64,000 nt of DNA from Marichromatium gracile (GCF_004343155.1 NZ_SMDC01000008.1:124001-188000), one strand, 5' to 3'. Shown: positions 12,409-20,661, counted from the stretch's first letter. A program made the numbers and translations. Notes: generated by a model not told the origin, from the letters alone.

Positions 12409-12600
12409 CGCGATAACTCGATAACTGGGTGTCTCTTTGCCCTCCCTTTGCCCTGCCCCCTTCCTCGCGATAACTCGGTAACTGGGTGTCCCTTTCCCCC
12501 CTTCCGCTTTTCCCCCGCTTTTCTCGATCGGTAACTGGGTGTCGTAACTGGGTGTCCTTTTCTTTCTCTCCCCGGTAGGGTGTCCTTTTCTTTCTCTATC
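12409..12600 (+). repeat. Cluster of five TAACTGGGTGTCC-type repeats
   Basis: Five copies of a TAACTGGGTGTC core lie in 190 bp (cores near 12421, 12478, 12531, 12544 and a shorter one at 12575). The first two share the longer context CGCGATAACTCG before the core; the last three end in a CCTTTTCTTTCTC tract. The spacing is irregular and the intervening DNA is pyrimidine-rich. The same core recurs singly across 18.9-30.4 kb. Confidence 0.8.
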
Positions 12601-12633
12601 CCTCGTCGGCATGGCCAAGCCGGACGCATGAGC

Positions 12634-12663
12634 GCGTCCCGCCTCGATGCCGAGGCGGGACGT
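12634..12663. terminator. Strong GC hairpin downstream of the exported-protein gene
   Basis: Arms GTCCCGCCTCG and CGAGGCGGGAC (11 bp, perfect) close a 4-nt loop about 10 bp after the stop of the minus-strand gene at 12674. It probably terminates that gene; there is no T-run. Confidence 0.55.
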
Positions 12664-12673
12664 GTCCGTCCCC

Positions 12674-13282
12674 TCAGAGTGATCCGATGCTGATGTTGAA
12701 ATGATTGGCGCAGGGCGTCTGTGGGCTGAAGAGCACCGCCACCGGCAGCAGCGATCCCTTGGCCGAGCAGGTCTGGAGCGTGGCGCCGCTCAGCGAGACG
12801 TGAGCGCCCTGCATCTGCGGTCCACCCATCCACCAGTTGTTGGTTGTGGTGAAACTGCCCTGGGCGATGAGGATGTCCTTGCAGGTGATCTGCTTGTCGC
12901 CGATCTGCATCTCCAGTGTGCCCTCGACGGCGAAGTTCAGCTCGTCGGGGAAGTTGCCCTTGCTGTCACACGCCAGGGTCTGCCCCGGTCCCGCGTTCAC
13001 CGCGTCCTTGAACCATTGCGCCACCGCCTTCGTCTTGTGGCGTCCCGCCTTGACCACGATCCGCGCCTCTTCCCCGTCCTTGCTCACCCCGGAGGTGACG
13101 CCGCTGTAGGGCTGACCCTTGCTCACCGAGTGACCGGTCTCGGTGAACTCGAAGCTCTTCACCCCGGTGATGGCGAAGAAGACCTCGTTGTCGTGCTCGG
13201 TGGTCGCCTGCAGCGGCGCCGAGAGCATCAGCGCCAGGGCGCCGGGTGTGGAGAGTCGTCGCAACATGCGGGTCGGTTTCAT
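12674..13282 (-). CDS. Exported protein of unknown function
   Basis: About 202 residues with a typical signal peptide (MKPTRMLRRL...LMLSAPLQA) and a predicted cleavage after LQA. The mature part has four cysteines (LACDS, ITCKD, QTCSA, TPCAN), which could form two disulfides in the periplasm, and it is rich in beta-type sequence. I recognise no catalytic motif. The ATG at 13282 is preferred over the longer frame (13309), because GGAAG lies eight bases upstream and the signal peptide then starts correctly. It is divergent from the nifE promoter region and followed by a hairpin. I cannot assign a function. Confidence 0.7.
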   Translation of the reverse strand: MKPTRMLRRLSTPGALALMLSAPLQATTEHDNEVFFAITGVKSFEFTETGHSVSKGQPYSGVTSGVSKDGEEARIVVKAGRHKTKAVAQWFKDAVNAGPGQTLACDSKGNFPDELNFAVEGTLEMQIGDKQITCKDILIAQGSFTTTNNWWMGGPQMQGAHVSLSGATLQTCSAKGSLLPVAVLFSPQTPCANHFNISIGSL

Positions 13283-13550
13283 CGGTGTCTTCCATCCATT
13301 GAATGTCATCTGTGGTGGGGAGAACGGCCGCTCCAGGTCGTCTGCTCGAACCCGGGGGATTACGAGCCGGACGGCCTGCCTGGTCGATGTGCGTGTGACG
13401 AGGAGAAATGAAACCGTGCGGCGACACCTTTCGTCGCTTGGTGAACGGGCAGAGATCGGCTAGGTGTGCGGGGGGGCTGTCTCGATCGGATCGGGGCGGG
13501 ATCCCTGCGCCGGTCCCCAAGGGCCATCGATATCGAGCAGGAGCAGAAAA

Positions 13551-13566
13551 TGGCATTTATTGTGCA
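13551..13566 (+). promoter_or_regulatory. Sigma-54-type promoter candidate upstream of nifE
   Basis: TGGCATTTATTGTGCA matches the RpoN consensus TGGCAC-N5-TTGCA, with the -24 GG and -12 GC at exactly the right spacing and two mismatches. It lies about 186 bp before nifE. I did not find a perfect NifA site (TGT-N10-ACA) upstream. Confidence 0.5.
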
Positions 13567-13751
13567 TGCAGACTCACATGCGGGGCCGTTCAATGCCGTC
13601 ACTGGGGAAATTGATGATCGATTGTCGCTTTTCTCTCATCGAAGAATGTCCCTTTTCTCACAACTTTCTTGAACCGATGGATGAAGAAGCGGGGGAAGCG
13701 CCGTCAGGGCCATTCTGCCGATCCGGAACCCTCTGAATGGAAGGCCTGCTC

Positions 13752-15107
13752 GTGTCGTCAAAACCGAAGATCAAAGAGTTGCTCGTCGAGAGCGCCTGCG
13801 AACACAACAAGGGCCACAAGAAAGGGCCTTGCAACACGCCCACGCCCGGGGCCACCACCGGCGGTTGCGCCCTCGACGGCGCCCAGATCGCCCTGTTTCC
13901 CTTCGCCGATGCCGCCCACCTGATCCATGGTCCCATGTCCTGCGTCGGCGGGGCCTGGGAGACGCGTCTGACCCCGACGAGCTGGCCCGGTCGCGACCTG
14001 ACCCAGACCGGCTTCGCCACCGACATCAACACCAACGATGTCGTCTTCAGCGGCGAGAAGAAGCTGGCCGAGGCGATCGACCATGTCATCACGCACTATG
14101 CGCCCGAGGCCGTCTTCGTCTACTCGACCTGTGTCACCGCGCTGACCGGGGATGACATCGACGCCGTCTGCAGGCAGGGCAGCGAGAGACACGGCACGCC
14201 CTGCGTGCCGGTGCATGCCCCCGGCTTCGTCGGTGCCAAGAATCTGGGCAGCCGCATCGCCGGGGAGGCGGTGCTGCGCCACCTGATCGGGACCAAGGAG
14301 CCGGAGGACACCACCCCCTTCGACATCAACCTGATCGGCGAGCACAACAACACCGGCGAGCTGTGGCGTTACCGTCATCTGCTCGAAGAGCTCGGCATCC
14401 GCGTGCGCTCGACCTTCAGCGGCGACGGTCGCATCGCCAGCATCCGCACCGCCCATCGCGCCAAGCTCAATGTGATCGTCTGCGCCAAGTCGCTGATCTC
14501 CATGACCCGCAAGATGGAGGAACAATATGGGATTCCCTGGATCTCCTGCTCCTTCTACGGCATGACCGATACCTCGAACAGCATCCTGGCCATCGCCGAG
14601 GCGCTGGGCGATGCCGACCTGATCGCCCGCACCCGCGCGCTGATCGCCCGCGAGGAGGCGCGACTGGAGGAGAAGCTGATCCCCTACCGGGCGGTCTTCG
14701 CCGGCAAGAAGGCGGTGCTCAACACCGGCGGCAACAAGTCCTGGTCGATCGCCTCGGCGTTGCAGGATCTGGGCATCGAGGTGGTGGCGACCTCGGTGCG
14801 CAAGTCGACCGAGGCGGACAAGGCCAAGGCGCGTCAATACCTCGGCGAGGACGCCATCCTGATGACCAGCCCGGCGAGTCAGCAGGCGCAGGTGATCGAC
14901 GACACCGGGGCCCATCTGCTCCTGGCCGGCGGTCGCTCGCTCTATACCGCGATCAAGAAGCGGATCGCCTTCACCGACGTCAATCAGGAGAAGAAGAAGA
15001 GCTACGGCGGTTACGACGGGCTCCTGGTCCTCGCCGAGGACCTCAAGAACTCACTGCAGAATCCGGTCTTCGAACTGGTCGACAGGAAGGCACCATGGCA
15101 GAAGTAA
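13752..15107 (+). CDS. nifE: Nitrogenase cofactor scaffold protein NifE (or VnfE-type paralogue)
   Basis: About 451 residues, homologous to the alpha subunit of the NifEN scaffold on which the FeMo-cofactor precursor is matured. The cysteines that bind the interfacial 4Fe-4S cluster are present in GGCALDG, GPMSCVGG and VYSTCVTAL, and the conserved GGNKSWS and AGGRSLYTA segments are intact. I chose the GTG at 13752: GGAAGG lies seven bases upstream and the first conserved cysteine then falls at the usual distance from the start. An ATG at 13737 would add five residues. The gene overlaps nifN by 13 bp. No nifX, nifHDK or ferredoxin gene adjoins the pair, which is unusual; a second or vanadium-type scaffold is possible. 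Confidence 0.88.
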   Translation: MSSKPKIKELLVESACEHNKGHKKGPCNTPTPGATTGGCALDGAQIALFPFADAAHLIHGPMSCVGGAWETRLTPTSWPGRDLTQTGFATDINTNDVVFSGEKKLAEAIDHVITHYAPEAVFVYSTCVTALTGDDIDAVCRQGSERHGTPCVPVHAPGFVGAKNLGSRIAGEAVLRHLIGTKEPEDTTPFDINLIGEHNNTGELWRYRHLLEELGIRVRSTFSGDGRIASIRTAHRAKLNVIVCAKSLISMTRKMEEQYGIPWISCSFYGMTDTSNSILAIAEALGDADLIARTRALIAREEARLEEKLIPYRAVFAGKKAVLNTGGNKSWSIASALQDLGIEVVATSVRKSTEADKAKARQYLGEDAILMTSPASQQAQVIDDTGAHLLLAGGRSLYTAIKKRIAFTDVNQEKKKSYGGYDGLLVLAEDLKNSLQNPVFELVDRKAPWQK

Positions 15108-16426
15108 GACGCAAGACGGGCAAGCCGTTGCAGGTCAACCCGCATAAACTCTCGCAGCCGATGGGCGCGACCCTGGCGTTCCTCGGCGTCGACCGCTGCA
15201 TGCCGCTGATGCACGGCGCGCAGGGCTGCGCGAGCTTCACCAAGGTGATGTTCACCCGTCATTTCTGCGAGCCCATCGCCCTGCAGACGACCGCCGTGAC
15301 CGATGTGACGGCGGTGCTGGATGGCGGCGACTACAGCATCACCGAGTCGATCAAGAACATCGGCGACAAGGTCTGCCCGGCGTTGATCGGCGTGCATACC
15401 ACCGGGCTGACCGAGACCAAGGGGGACGATCTTCGGGGCGTCGCCAGCAAGATCGAGGCCCCCCTGGTCTATGTGAATACCCCTGACTACCAGGGCGGGC
15501 TGGAGAGCGGCTGGACGCTGACCGTCCAGGCGCTGATCGAGCAGCTCACCGAGCCGTGCGAGCGCACCGACGCGCGCAAGGTCGTCCTGGTCCCCCACGT
15601 CAGCATGCAGCCGATCGAGGTGGAGAAGCTGCGTGAGTTCATCGAGGCATTCGGCTTCGAGGTCGTCGCCGTGCCCGATCTGTCCTCTTCCCTCGACAAT
15701 CACCTGGGGGAGAAGCAGGCGTCGCTGAGCGGTGGCGGGGTGACGGTCGCCGAACTCGAGGGGCTGGCGGACGCGGGTGCGGTCGTCACCGTCGGGGCCT
15801 CGGTCAAGCCCGTCGGCGCGACCCTGCAGAAGAAGAATCCGGCCATCCGGCATCGACACTTCGACCATGTGAGCGGTCTGGTCGGGACCGACGAGCTGGT
15901 CGCCTGGCTGCTCGAGACGAGCGCTCGGGACACCCCTCCGGCGGTGGTGGAGCGCTGGCGCAAGCGCCTTCAGGACGCCATGCTCGACAGCCATTTCTCC
16001 ATCGGACAGACCCGCTTCCTGCTGGTCGCCGAGCCCGATCACCTGGCGGCCATGGCAGCCTCCTTGCGCGAGGTGGGCGGCAAGGTCGCCCTGGCGATCG
16101 CCACGGTCGACTCACCGGTCCTCGGCGACATCGAGGCCGATCGGGTGATCGTCGGAGACCTCGAGGATGCCGAGCAGCTGCGCGACGACTACGACATCAT
16201 CATCGGCAACTTCCACACCGAGGCCCTGGCGCACCGGGTGGGAAAGCGCGCGGTGATGCGCGGCTTCCCCAACTATGAGGAGATCGGCAGCGCCCTGAAG
16301 AATGACGTGCTCTACGAGGGCGGGGCCTACTTCCTCTTTGACATCGCCAATGCCGCCGAGCGGATGCGGGAGTCGGAGGTTCACCACGCGCGTGAACGGA
16401 TCAAGCAGCAGGGGGCCGCCGCCTGA
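15095..16426 (+). CDS. nifN: Nitrogenase cofactor scaffold protein NifN (or VnfN-type paralogue)
   Basis: A 443-residue beta subunit of the NifEN scaffold. The single conserved cluster ligand is Cys45 in GAQGCASF. The N-terminal LSQPMGATLAFLG, the TTGLTETKGDD loop and PDLSSSLD are conserved family segments. The C-terminal MLDSHF and VIVGDLEDAEQL motifs are also present. AGGAAGG lies just before the ATG, inside the end of nifE, so the two genes are translationally coupled as expected for an obligate heterotetramer. A hairpin follows about 80 bp downstream, so the transcript probably ends without nifX. Confidence 0.9.
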   Translation: MAEVRRKTGKPLQVNPHKLSQPMGATLAFLGVDRCMPLMHGAQGCASFTKVMFTRHFCEPIALQTTAVTDVTAVLDGGDYSITESIKNIGDKVCPALIGVHTTGLTETKGDDLRGVASKIEAPLVYVNTPDYQGGLESGWTLTVQALIEQLTEPCERTDARKVVLVPHVSMQPIEVEKLREFIEAFGFEVVAVPDLSSSLDNHLGEKQASLSGGGVTVAELEGLADAGAVVTVGASVKPVGATLQKKNPAIRHRHFDHVSGLVGTDELVAWLLETSARDTPPAVVERWRKRLQDAMLDSHFSIGQTRFLLVAEPDHLAAMAASLREVGGKVALAIATVDSPVLGDIEADRVIVGDLEDAEQLRDDYDIIIGNFHTEALAHRVGKRAVMRGFPNYEEIGSALKNDVLYEGGAYFLFDIANAAERMRESEVHHARERIKQQGAAA

Positions 16427-16508
16427 CGCGCGATCCCGTCACCAAGCGCGCGGTTCATCCGATGGGGCGCGGGCCTCGATCGGGTGAGCCGCGCGGTGAG
16501 ATTCGCTG

Positions 16509-16540
16509 CTGGCGCCGTGATCCGCTGATCGCGGCGCCAG
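16509..16540 (+). terminator. Hairpin after nifN
   Basis: CTGGCGCCG pairs with CGGCGCCAG around a 14-nt loop, about 80 bp after the nifN stop. A probable terminator of the nifEN transcript, without a pronounced T-tract. Confidence 0.45.
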
Positions 16541-16764
16541 ATCGAGCGGGGCAGGGCAGCGCCCGATTGCGAAACCTCAGCGTAAGCCCGCCCGAGAAGC
16601 GCCGATAATCCCGACAAGAATCATTGCTCCGCGAAGCGGCCGCTGCTCGCCCCATGGTCGAGCGCGCCAGCAGGCAGGTCGCGCTTGAAGTCGTACCCGC
16701 TTGGGTCCGCTTGCCCGATCCGCATCGGCCCCCTCACCAACCTCGTACCCGCGCAGTCTCACCC
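16541..16764. other. Intergenic region, no gene seen
   Basis: With the preceding hairpin this forms a 338-bp gap between nifN and the SUMF-domain gene. The frame of the latter stays open back to 16624, but this part has no ribosome-binding site and unlikely protein sequence, so I leave it non-coding. Confidence 0.5.
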
Positions 16765-17601
16765 ATGACCCCCAGGATGCCCCCGTCTGTCCTCCCGCTC
16801 GGCGTATTGCTCGTCGGCCTGTTGCTCACCGGCGCGAGCCTCGCCGCGCCGCCCGCCACCGACACCAACGCGCTGGGCATGACCTTCCGCCTGATCCCGG
16901 CCGGCAGCTTCCAGATGGGCTGCGACACGACCCGCCAGCGCTGCGACAAGGGCGAGCAGCCCGTGCACCGCGTCACCATTGCCCAACCCTTCTATCTGGC
17001 CGAGACCGAGGTCACCCAGCGGCAATGGCAGGCGGTGATGGGCGAGAACCCGTCCCACTTCAAGGACCCGGACAACCCGGTCGAGCAGGTCTCCTGGGAG
17101 GACGCCCAGGCCTTCGTGCGCGCGCTCAACCAGCGCCCGGATCTGGGCGGCGGCTATCGTTTGCCGAGCGAGGCCGAGTGGGAATATGCCACCCGCGCCG
17201 GCACCCAGACCGACTACTGGTTCGGCGACGGCGAGGATGAGCGAGCGCTGAACCGCCACGTCTGGCATCTCTTCTCCTCGCGCGAGCAGCCCCATCCGGT
17301 GGCCAGCAAGCCGGCCAACCCCTGGGGACTCTACGAGGTGCACGGAAACGTCTGGGAGTGGGTCGCCGACTGCGCCCACCCAGACTATGTCGGCGCCCCG
17401 AGCGACGGCAGCGCCTGGACCCAGGACTGTCAGCGCATGCGCGACGGCACGCCGATGCGCATCGCGCGCGGCGGGGCCTGGTATCTCTATCCCAACGGCG
17501 CCCGCTCCGCCTTCCGCTTCCGCTACGGCCCGGACATCCGTCACTATGGCTTCGGGCTGCGTCTGGCGCGCTCGGTCGAGACCGAGACGGTGGAGCGATA
17601 G
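16765..17601 (+). CDS. Exported SUMF1/FGE-fold protein lacking the formylglycine-generating cysteines
   Basis: About 278 residues: an N-terminal hydrophobic export signal (LGVLLVGLLLTGASLA), then an FGE-sulfatase domain with GMTFRLIPAGSFQMG, ETEVTQRQW, RLPSEAEWEYA and YEVHGNVWEWVAD. Oxygen-dependent formylglycine-generating enzymes use a cysteine pair in the RGGSW-C-x4-C region. Here that region reads RGGAWYLYPNGARSAFR, with no cysteine, so sulfatase activation by this protein is unlikely despite the sulfatase at 39-41 kb. Many bacterial proteins of this fold act as structural or regulatory modules. It stands alone. The start is ATG 16765, or ATG 16777 with AGG close by. Confidence 0.8.
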   Translation: MTPRMPPSVLPLGVLLVGLLLTGASLAAPPATDTNALGMTFRLIPAGSFQMGCDTTRQRCDKGEQPVHRVTIAQPFYLAETEVTQRQWQAVMGENPSHFKDPDNPVEQVSWEDAQAFVRALNQRPDLGGGYRLPSEAEWEYATRAGTQTDYWFGDGEDERALNRHVWHLFSSREQPHPVASKPANPWGLYEVHGNVWEWVADCAHPDYVGAPSDGSAWTQDCQRMRDGTPMRIARGGAWYLYPNGARSAFRFRYGPDIRHYGFGLRLARSVETETVER

Positions 17602-17722
17602 CCGAACGCCATCGGGATCGAAACCTTGGCCGTCGTCGTTGGATTGGTGTCGAAGGGGCGCCCCCGGACGCGCGGTTGCCGGTCGTTCAGGCCGATGCTC
17701 CCGCGGGCGAGGACGAGCGCCC

Positions 17723-18862
17723 TCAAGCAGCCGTCAGGGATGATGCGCTGTTGCCGGTGAAGAGCGCCCGAGCACGTCGGACCCCACGCAGATAGCGACA
17801 TTCGCGCCGTGCCGCGAGCGCCGTCAGCCGCTGCGGCGCGCCGATCGCGGCACCGAACCCCTTGAGCAGGAAACCGGCGTGCTCGACGAAACGCTCGGGG
17901 GCGATCCCGAGTCGGGTGAGGATGTCGGGCAGATCTGCCGGGATCGACCCGCGCTTGCGTGGATGCAGGGCGCGACCGAGCGAGTCGACGAGGGTCAGAT
18001 AGTCGTCGAAGGTGAAGGGAATGACGGCGGGGCATTCGGCGGGGTTGCCGAATGGCATCAGTGGGGCAGGTGGTAAACGGTTGAGGGCGGCTTCCCAGAG
18101 TTCAGCGCTACGCACGTCTGTCGTGGGTTCCGTGGATGCTGCTGCTGGAGAGGAGGGTGGATGCGATGAGCCTTGCCGGGTCTGTGGCGCCGCTTTTGCT
18201 TCATCCCCATCCCCTTGCAAGTCGGCAATCCGTGCCGCGATTCCGGTGTGTGCACTCTCCTCCGGCGTCTCCGCGATCCCGGCGCGGATCGGGTTGAGAT
18301 CGACATAGGCCATCACCGCCAGCAGCGCCGCCTCGTCGAGGATCGCCTGCGAACGGAACCGTCCCTCCCAGAACCGTCCCCGCACCCCATCCTCCCGATT
18401 CGCCGCCCGCGCGATCGACTCGTTCAACACCCGCATGAACCAGGAGAGATCCGCCAACCGCGCCCGATAGGTCGCAACCAATCCCGCGACCAGATCCAAC
18501 TCCGCCGCCGTCATCCCCGCCCGCGTCGCAGGCAACAGGAACCGCTCCACCACCTCCGGTCCCCGGAACAGACACCGCCAGCGCCGCAACACCTCGGCAT
18601 CCGACCACCCCGCCGCTCGATCGGCATCCACCCGCACCACCAGATGCACGTGATTGCTCATCACCGCATAGGCCGCGACATCAATCGCGAACACCCCCGC
18701 GAGCTGGCGCAACCGCAACTCCACCCACCCGCGCCGATGCTCGAAACTCCGCCCGGTCAACCGATCGAAGCCGCAGAGATACGCCCGGCGCACGCACCGC
18801 GTGACGACGTGATACCAGGGCGTATCGGACAAGGAGACGAGCGAGGCGCGGGGACGAGTCAT
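17723..18862 (-). CDS. REP-associated tyrosine transposase (RAYT, IS200-like Y1 fold)
   Basis: A 379-residue HUH-type single-strand nuclease/transposase. The metal-binding HUH motif is HVH at 71-73 ([10 protein letters not shown]). The C-terminal helix carries the probable catalytic Tyr186 in [12 protein letters not shown], the RAYT hallmark; [11 protein letters not shown] precedes it. A non-conserved C-terminal extension (about 210-379) follows. GGAGGAG precedes the ATG. RAYTs mobilise or maintain short palindromic REP-type repeats. Copies of the GGTAAGTGGGTGTCC motif lie directly upstream, the expected arrangement, although I cannot show that this repeat is its substrate. The protein looks intact. 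Its upstream neighbour is a damaged copy of its own 5' end. Confidence 0.85.
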   Translation of the reverse strand: MTRPRASLVSLSDTPWYHVVTRCVRRAYLCGFDRLTGRSFEHRRGWVELRLRQLAGVFAIDVAAYAVMSNHVHLVVRVDADRAAGWSDAEVLRRWRCLFRGPEVVERFLLPATRAGMTAAELDLVAGLVATYRARLADLSWFMRVLNESIARAANREDGVRGRFWEGRFRSQAILDEAALLAVMAYVDLNPIRAGIAETPEESAHTGIAARIADLQGDGDEAKAAPQTRQGSSHPPSSPAAASTEPTTDVRSAELWEAALNRLPPAPLMPFGNPAECPAVIPFTFDDYLTLVDSLGRALHPRKRGSIPADLPDILTRLGIAPERFVEHAGFLLKGFGAAIGAPQRLTALAARRECRYLRGVRRARALFTGNSASSLTAA

Positions 18863-19191
18863 GGGGCATCTCCTCCGCTGGAGGTGTTGGGAGAAGCGTA
18901 GGAGAGCGTCTCGCGAGCGTCAACGGTAAATGGGTGTCCCTTTTCTTCCAACCGCAACTCCACCCAGCCGCGCCGCTTTTCTTTGCTCATCACCGCATAG
19001 GCCGCCACATCGATCGCGAACACCCCCGCGAGCTGACGCAACCGCAACTCCACCCAGCCGCGCCGATGCTCAAAACTCCGCCCCGTCAGCCGATCGAAGC
19101 CACACAGATACGCCCGGCGCACGCACCGCGTGACGACGTGATACCAGGGCGTATCGACCAAGGAGACGAGCGCGGCGCGGGGACGAGTCAT
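18859..19191 (-). pseudogene. Truncated tandem copy of the RAYT 5' end
   Basis: Residues 1-69 are almost identical to the intact transposase (MTRPRAxLVSL...DVAAYAVMS), then homology stops exactly before the HUH motif NHVHLVV. The frame continues through a short re-duplicated piece (RRGWVELRL) into the upstream leader of the intact gene and stops 4 nt inside it. The two copies share the leader sequence as well (GGGGCATCTCC...GAGCGTCAACGG), so this is a tandem duplication of promoter, leader and start followed by deletion. It cannot be catalytic. Confidence 0.85.
18925..18947 (+). repeat. Dispersed GGTAARTGGGTGTCC repeat, copy upstream of RAYT
   Basis: GGTAAATGGGTGTCCCTTTT lies 63 bp upstream of the intact transposase start, within the duplicated leader. 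Confidence 0.8.
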
Positions 19192-19250
19192 GGGGCATCT
19201 CCGCCGGGGGTGTTGGGAGAAGCGTAGGAGAGGGCCTTGGGAGCGTCAAC

Positions 19251-19275
19251 GGTAAGTGGGTGTCCTTTTCTCTCC
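19251..19275 (+). repeat. Dispersed GGTAAGTGGGTGTCC repeat, copy upstream of truncated RAYT
   Basis: GGTAAGTGGGTGTCCTTTTC occupies the same relative position (about 60 bp upstream of the start) as the copy before the intact transposase. Confidence 0.8.
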
Positions 19276-19756
19276 ACTCCGTTTGCCCCGGGCACTGGGT
19301 CCCGGTCACGGATGGGTGCGCAGGGATTCCTCTTCGCCAGGGTCCTTCGCTCCACGGACTCCGCCTCGGCGCGGCTTGTGCGCTGACTGCTGTCGTCGTC
19401 GAGTTGTTCGTCCGCTTCTTCACTACTATGACCCTGTCCGACTCCTTGGCCACTGCGGCTGACGTGTCGGTTCTTCACCTTCCGCCGGGCCGTGCCCCTT
19501 CCTCGGGCCGTGACCAAGGCCTCCCGGGTTCCGCACAAGAGACATCCGCACATGCGTCGGGTCTTCGACTCCGGGGAACCGATCGGCCACTTGCGCTGAC
19601 GCGACCGCTCGTCTTGCCTTCCCGCTCACCCAACGCGGTCAGCGTTCCCAACCTTGATTTCGGAGCTCCATACCGAGCCTATGCATGCCCCTGTCAACGC
19701 TTAACCGCTGCCCTCGCCGACAGTCCGGCCCATGACTCGGGGTCCCGGCGGTTCGC
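19276..19756 (-). other. Non-coding element, possibly group II intron-like RNA remnant
   Basis: About 480 bp without a convincing gene; the open plus frame is arginine/serine-rich shadow sequence. Read on the minus strand together with the adjoining 70-bp repeat, phrases such as GGAGGTGAAAGCCCTCTCC, GACCCCGAGTCATGG and CTCGGTATGGAG recall the structured 5' RNA portion of bacterial group II introns. No reverse transcriptase frame is present. The assignment is from memory of such sequences and is weak. Confidence 0.25.
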
Positions 19757-19826
19757 TACACCTTTCCGGGGAGAGGGCTTTCACCTCCAATCTCTTGCCG
19801 GCTTTTCCCGGCGCTCTGGGTGTCCC
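19757..19826. repeat. 70-bp direct repeat, copy 1
   Basis: Sequence from TACACCTTTCCGGGGAGAGG through GGCGCTCTGGGTGTCCC. It matches copy 2 at 20665-20734 in 69 of 70 positions with no gap. It ends in the dispersed TGGGTGTCC motif. The two copies flank the cyclase-like gene. Confidence 0.95.
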
Positions 19827-19851
19827 CTTTTTTTTTCACCTACCTACCTGG

Positions 19852-20568
19852 TTAGGTGCCAGGTTGAGCCGCAGCCCATTTTAGACCCTCCGGTTTCTCT
19901 GATTGCAAAAACCGCCGGAACCATCGCCACTTATCTTTGGCAGAATTTGGTAAGTTGCTATCCAAAGCCTCAGTGGCGAAAAGCTCATATTTTTCATATG
20001 TGGCTTCGATAACCCCATGCCTTGTGTTATTCGGGATGTAGAAATCGAATAGCCCATTTACAAATGATACATTTCCTTCTCTGAGGCACATGCGAGAACC
20101 GCCATCCCAGTGCTGAAGCGCATGAGAATGGAGCTGAACTCTGGGTTCGTTACCTTCCGCTTCAAGCAAGTACGCTTCTTGATAGGCAGGGCCAACTATG
20201 TTGGTTTCTGTGTGCCATAGCTTTCCCGCTGATATGCCGCCGCGAACCAGATAACCTTCATTCAAAAAGAAATGACTAAGCTGGATCGCTCGCATGACGA
20301 TAACGCTGACGCCGTTATACCAGGGCCATTTTGTGTCGGCTAAAGGGGCGCTAAGAATGATGCAGTCAGAAATGTATTGATGACGCGGGATCAAGTGCTT
20401 AGGAGCGTCTGGATCTACGCCAGCGTCTAGTCTCGGAATAGCCGATTCAAGCAACGCTACCAAATCAGCCAATTTTTGTTTCTTAGCTTCATTCTCAACT
20501 GCTCCATTCACTAGCGCCTTGAAGCCTAAAACGTCAATGAAAGCTACTGCGCGATCTTCAAATTCCAT
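19852..20568 (-). CDS. Class III nucleotide-cyclase-fold protein (accessory, unknown function)
   Basis: About 238 residues and clearly less GC-rich than the flanks. Three blocks align with class III adenylate/guanylate cyclases: FIDVLGFKALV (first metal Asp12, classic FxDxxGF), YISDCIILS (second metal Asp68), and VRGGISAGKL...GPAYQEAYLLE (residues 108-136), corresponding to the RxGIHxG...GxxVNxAxRL block. In that last block the transition-state Asn and Arg of canonical cyclases are replaced (Gln/Glu and Leu), so activity is uncertain. ATG 20568 has GGGAG five bases upstream and is preferred to the longer frame (20598). Cyclases of this fold are the signal producers of Pycsar defence, but no cyclic-nucleotide-binding effector is visible here. 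Confidence 0.6.
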   Translation of the reverse strand: MEFEDRAVAFIDVLGFKALVNGAVENEAKKQKLADLVALLESAIPRLDAGVDPDAPKHLIPRHQYISDCIILSAPLADTKWPWYNGVSVIVMRAIQLSHFFLNEGYLVRGGISAGKLWHTETNIVGPAYQEAYLLEAEGNEPRVQLHSHALQHWDGGSRMCLREGNVSFVNGLFDFYIPNNTRHGVIEATYEKYELFATEALDSNLPNSAKDKWRWFRRFLQSEKPEGLKWAAAQPGT

Positions 20569-20592
20569 AAAACTCCCGAGGCACCTAAGGCC

Positions 20593-20635
20593 AACCATCA
20601 GCGGCGCGCGCCTTTGGCGCGTCCGCTGAATGGTT
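20593..20635. repeat. Imperfect palindrome upstream of the cyclase-like gene
   Basis: AACCATCAGCGG pairs with CCGCTGAATGGTT around inner GCGCGCC/GGCGCG arms and a TTT loop. It could be a REP-type hairpin or a terminator for the ATPase gene; no T-tract. Confidence 0.6.
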
Positions 20636-20637
20636 TT

Positions 20638-20661
20638 GGTAAGTGGGTATCCCTTTCTCTG
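20638..20661 (+). repeat. Dispersed GTAAGTGGGTATCC repeat
   Basis: GGTAAGTGGGTATCCCTTTC directly precedes copy 2 of the 70-bp repeat. It shares TATCCCTTT...CTCTGAAT with the copy at 22268. Confidence 0.75.

Noticed and set aside
12409-12600. CRISPR-like array
   Set aside because: Repeat cores are short (about 13 bp), spacing is irregular (13 to 58 bp), and no cas genes are near.
16765-17601. Sulfatase-activating formylglycine-generating enzyme
   Set aside because: The active-site cysteine pair is absent, so only the fold is claimed.
19260-20012. Plus-strand 250-codon frame across the repeat region
   Set aside because: Arg/Ser/Pro-rich sequence with no domain, running through the 70-bp repeat and into the opposite-strand gene.
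20593-20635. Integron attC site beside the cassette-like cyclase gene
   Set aside because: The palindrome lacks the RYYYAAC and GTTRRRY core sites, and no integrase is present.
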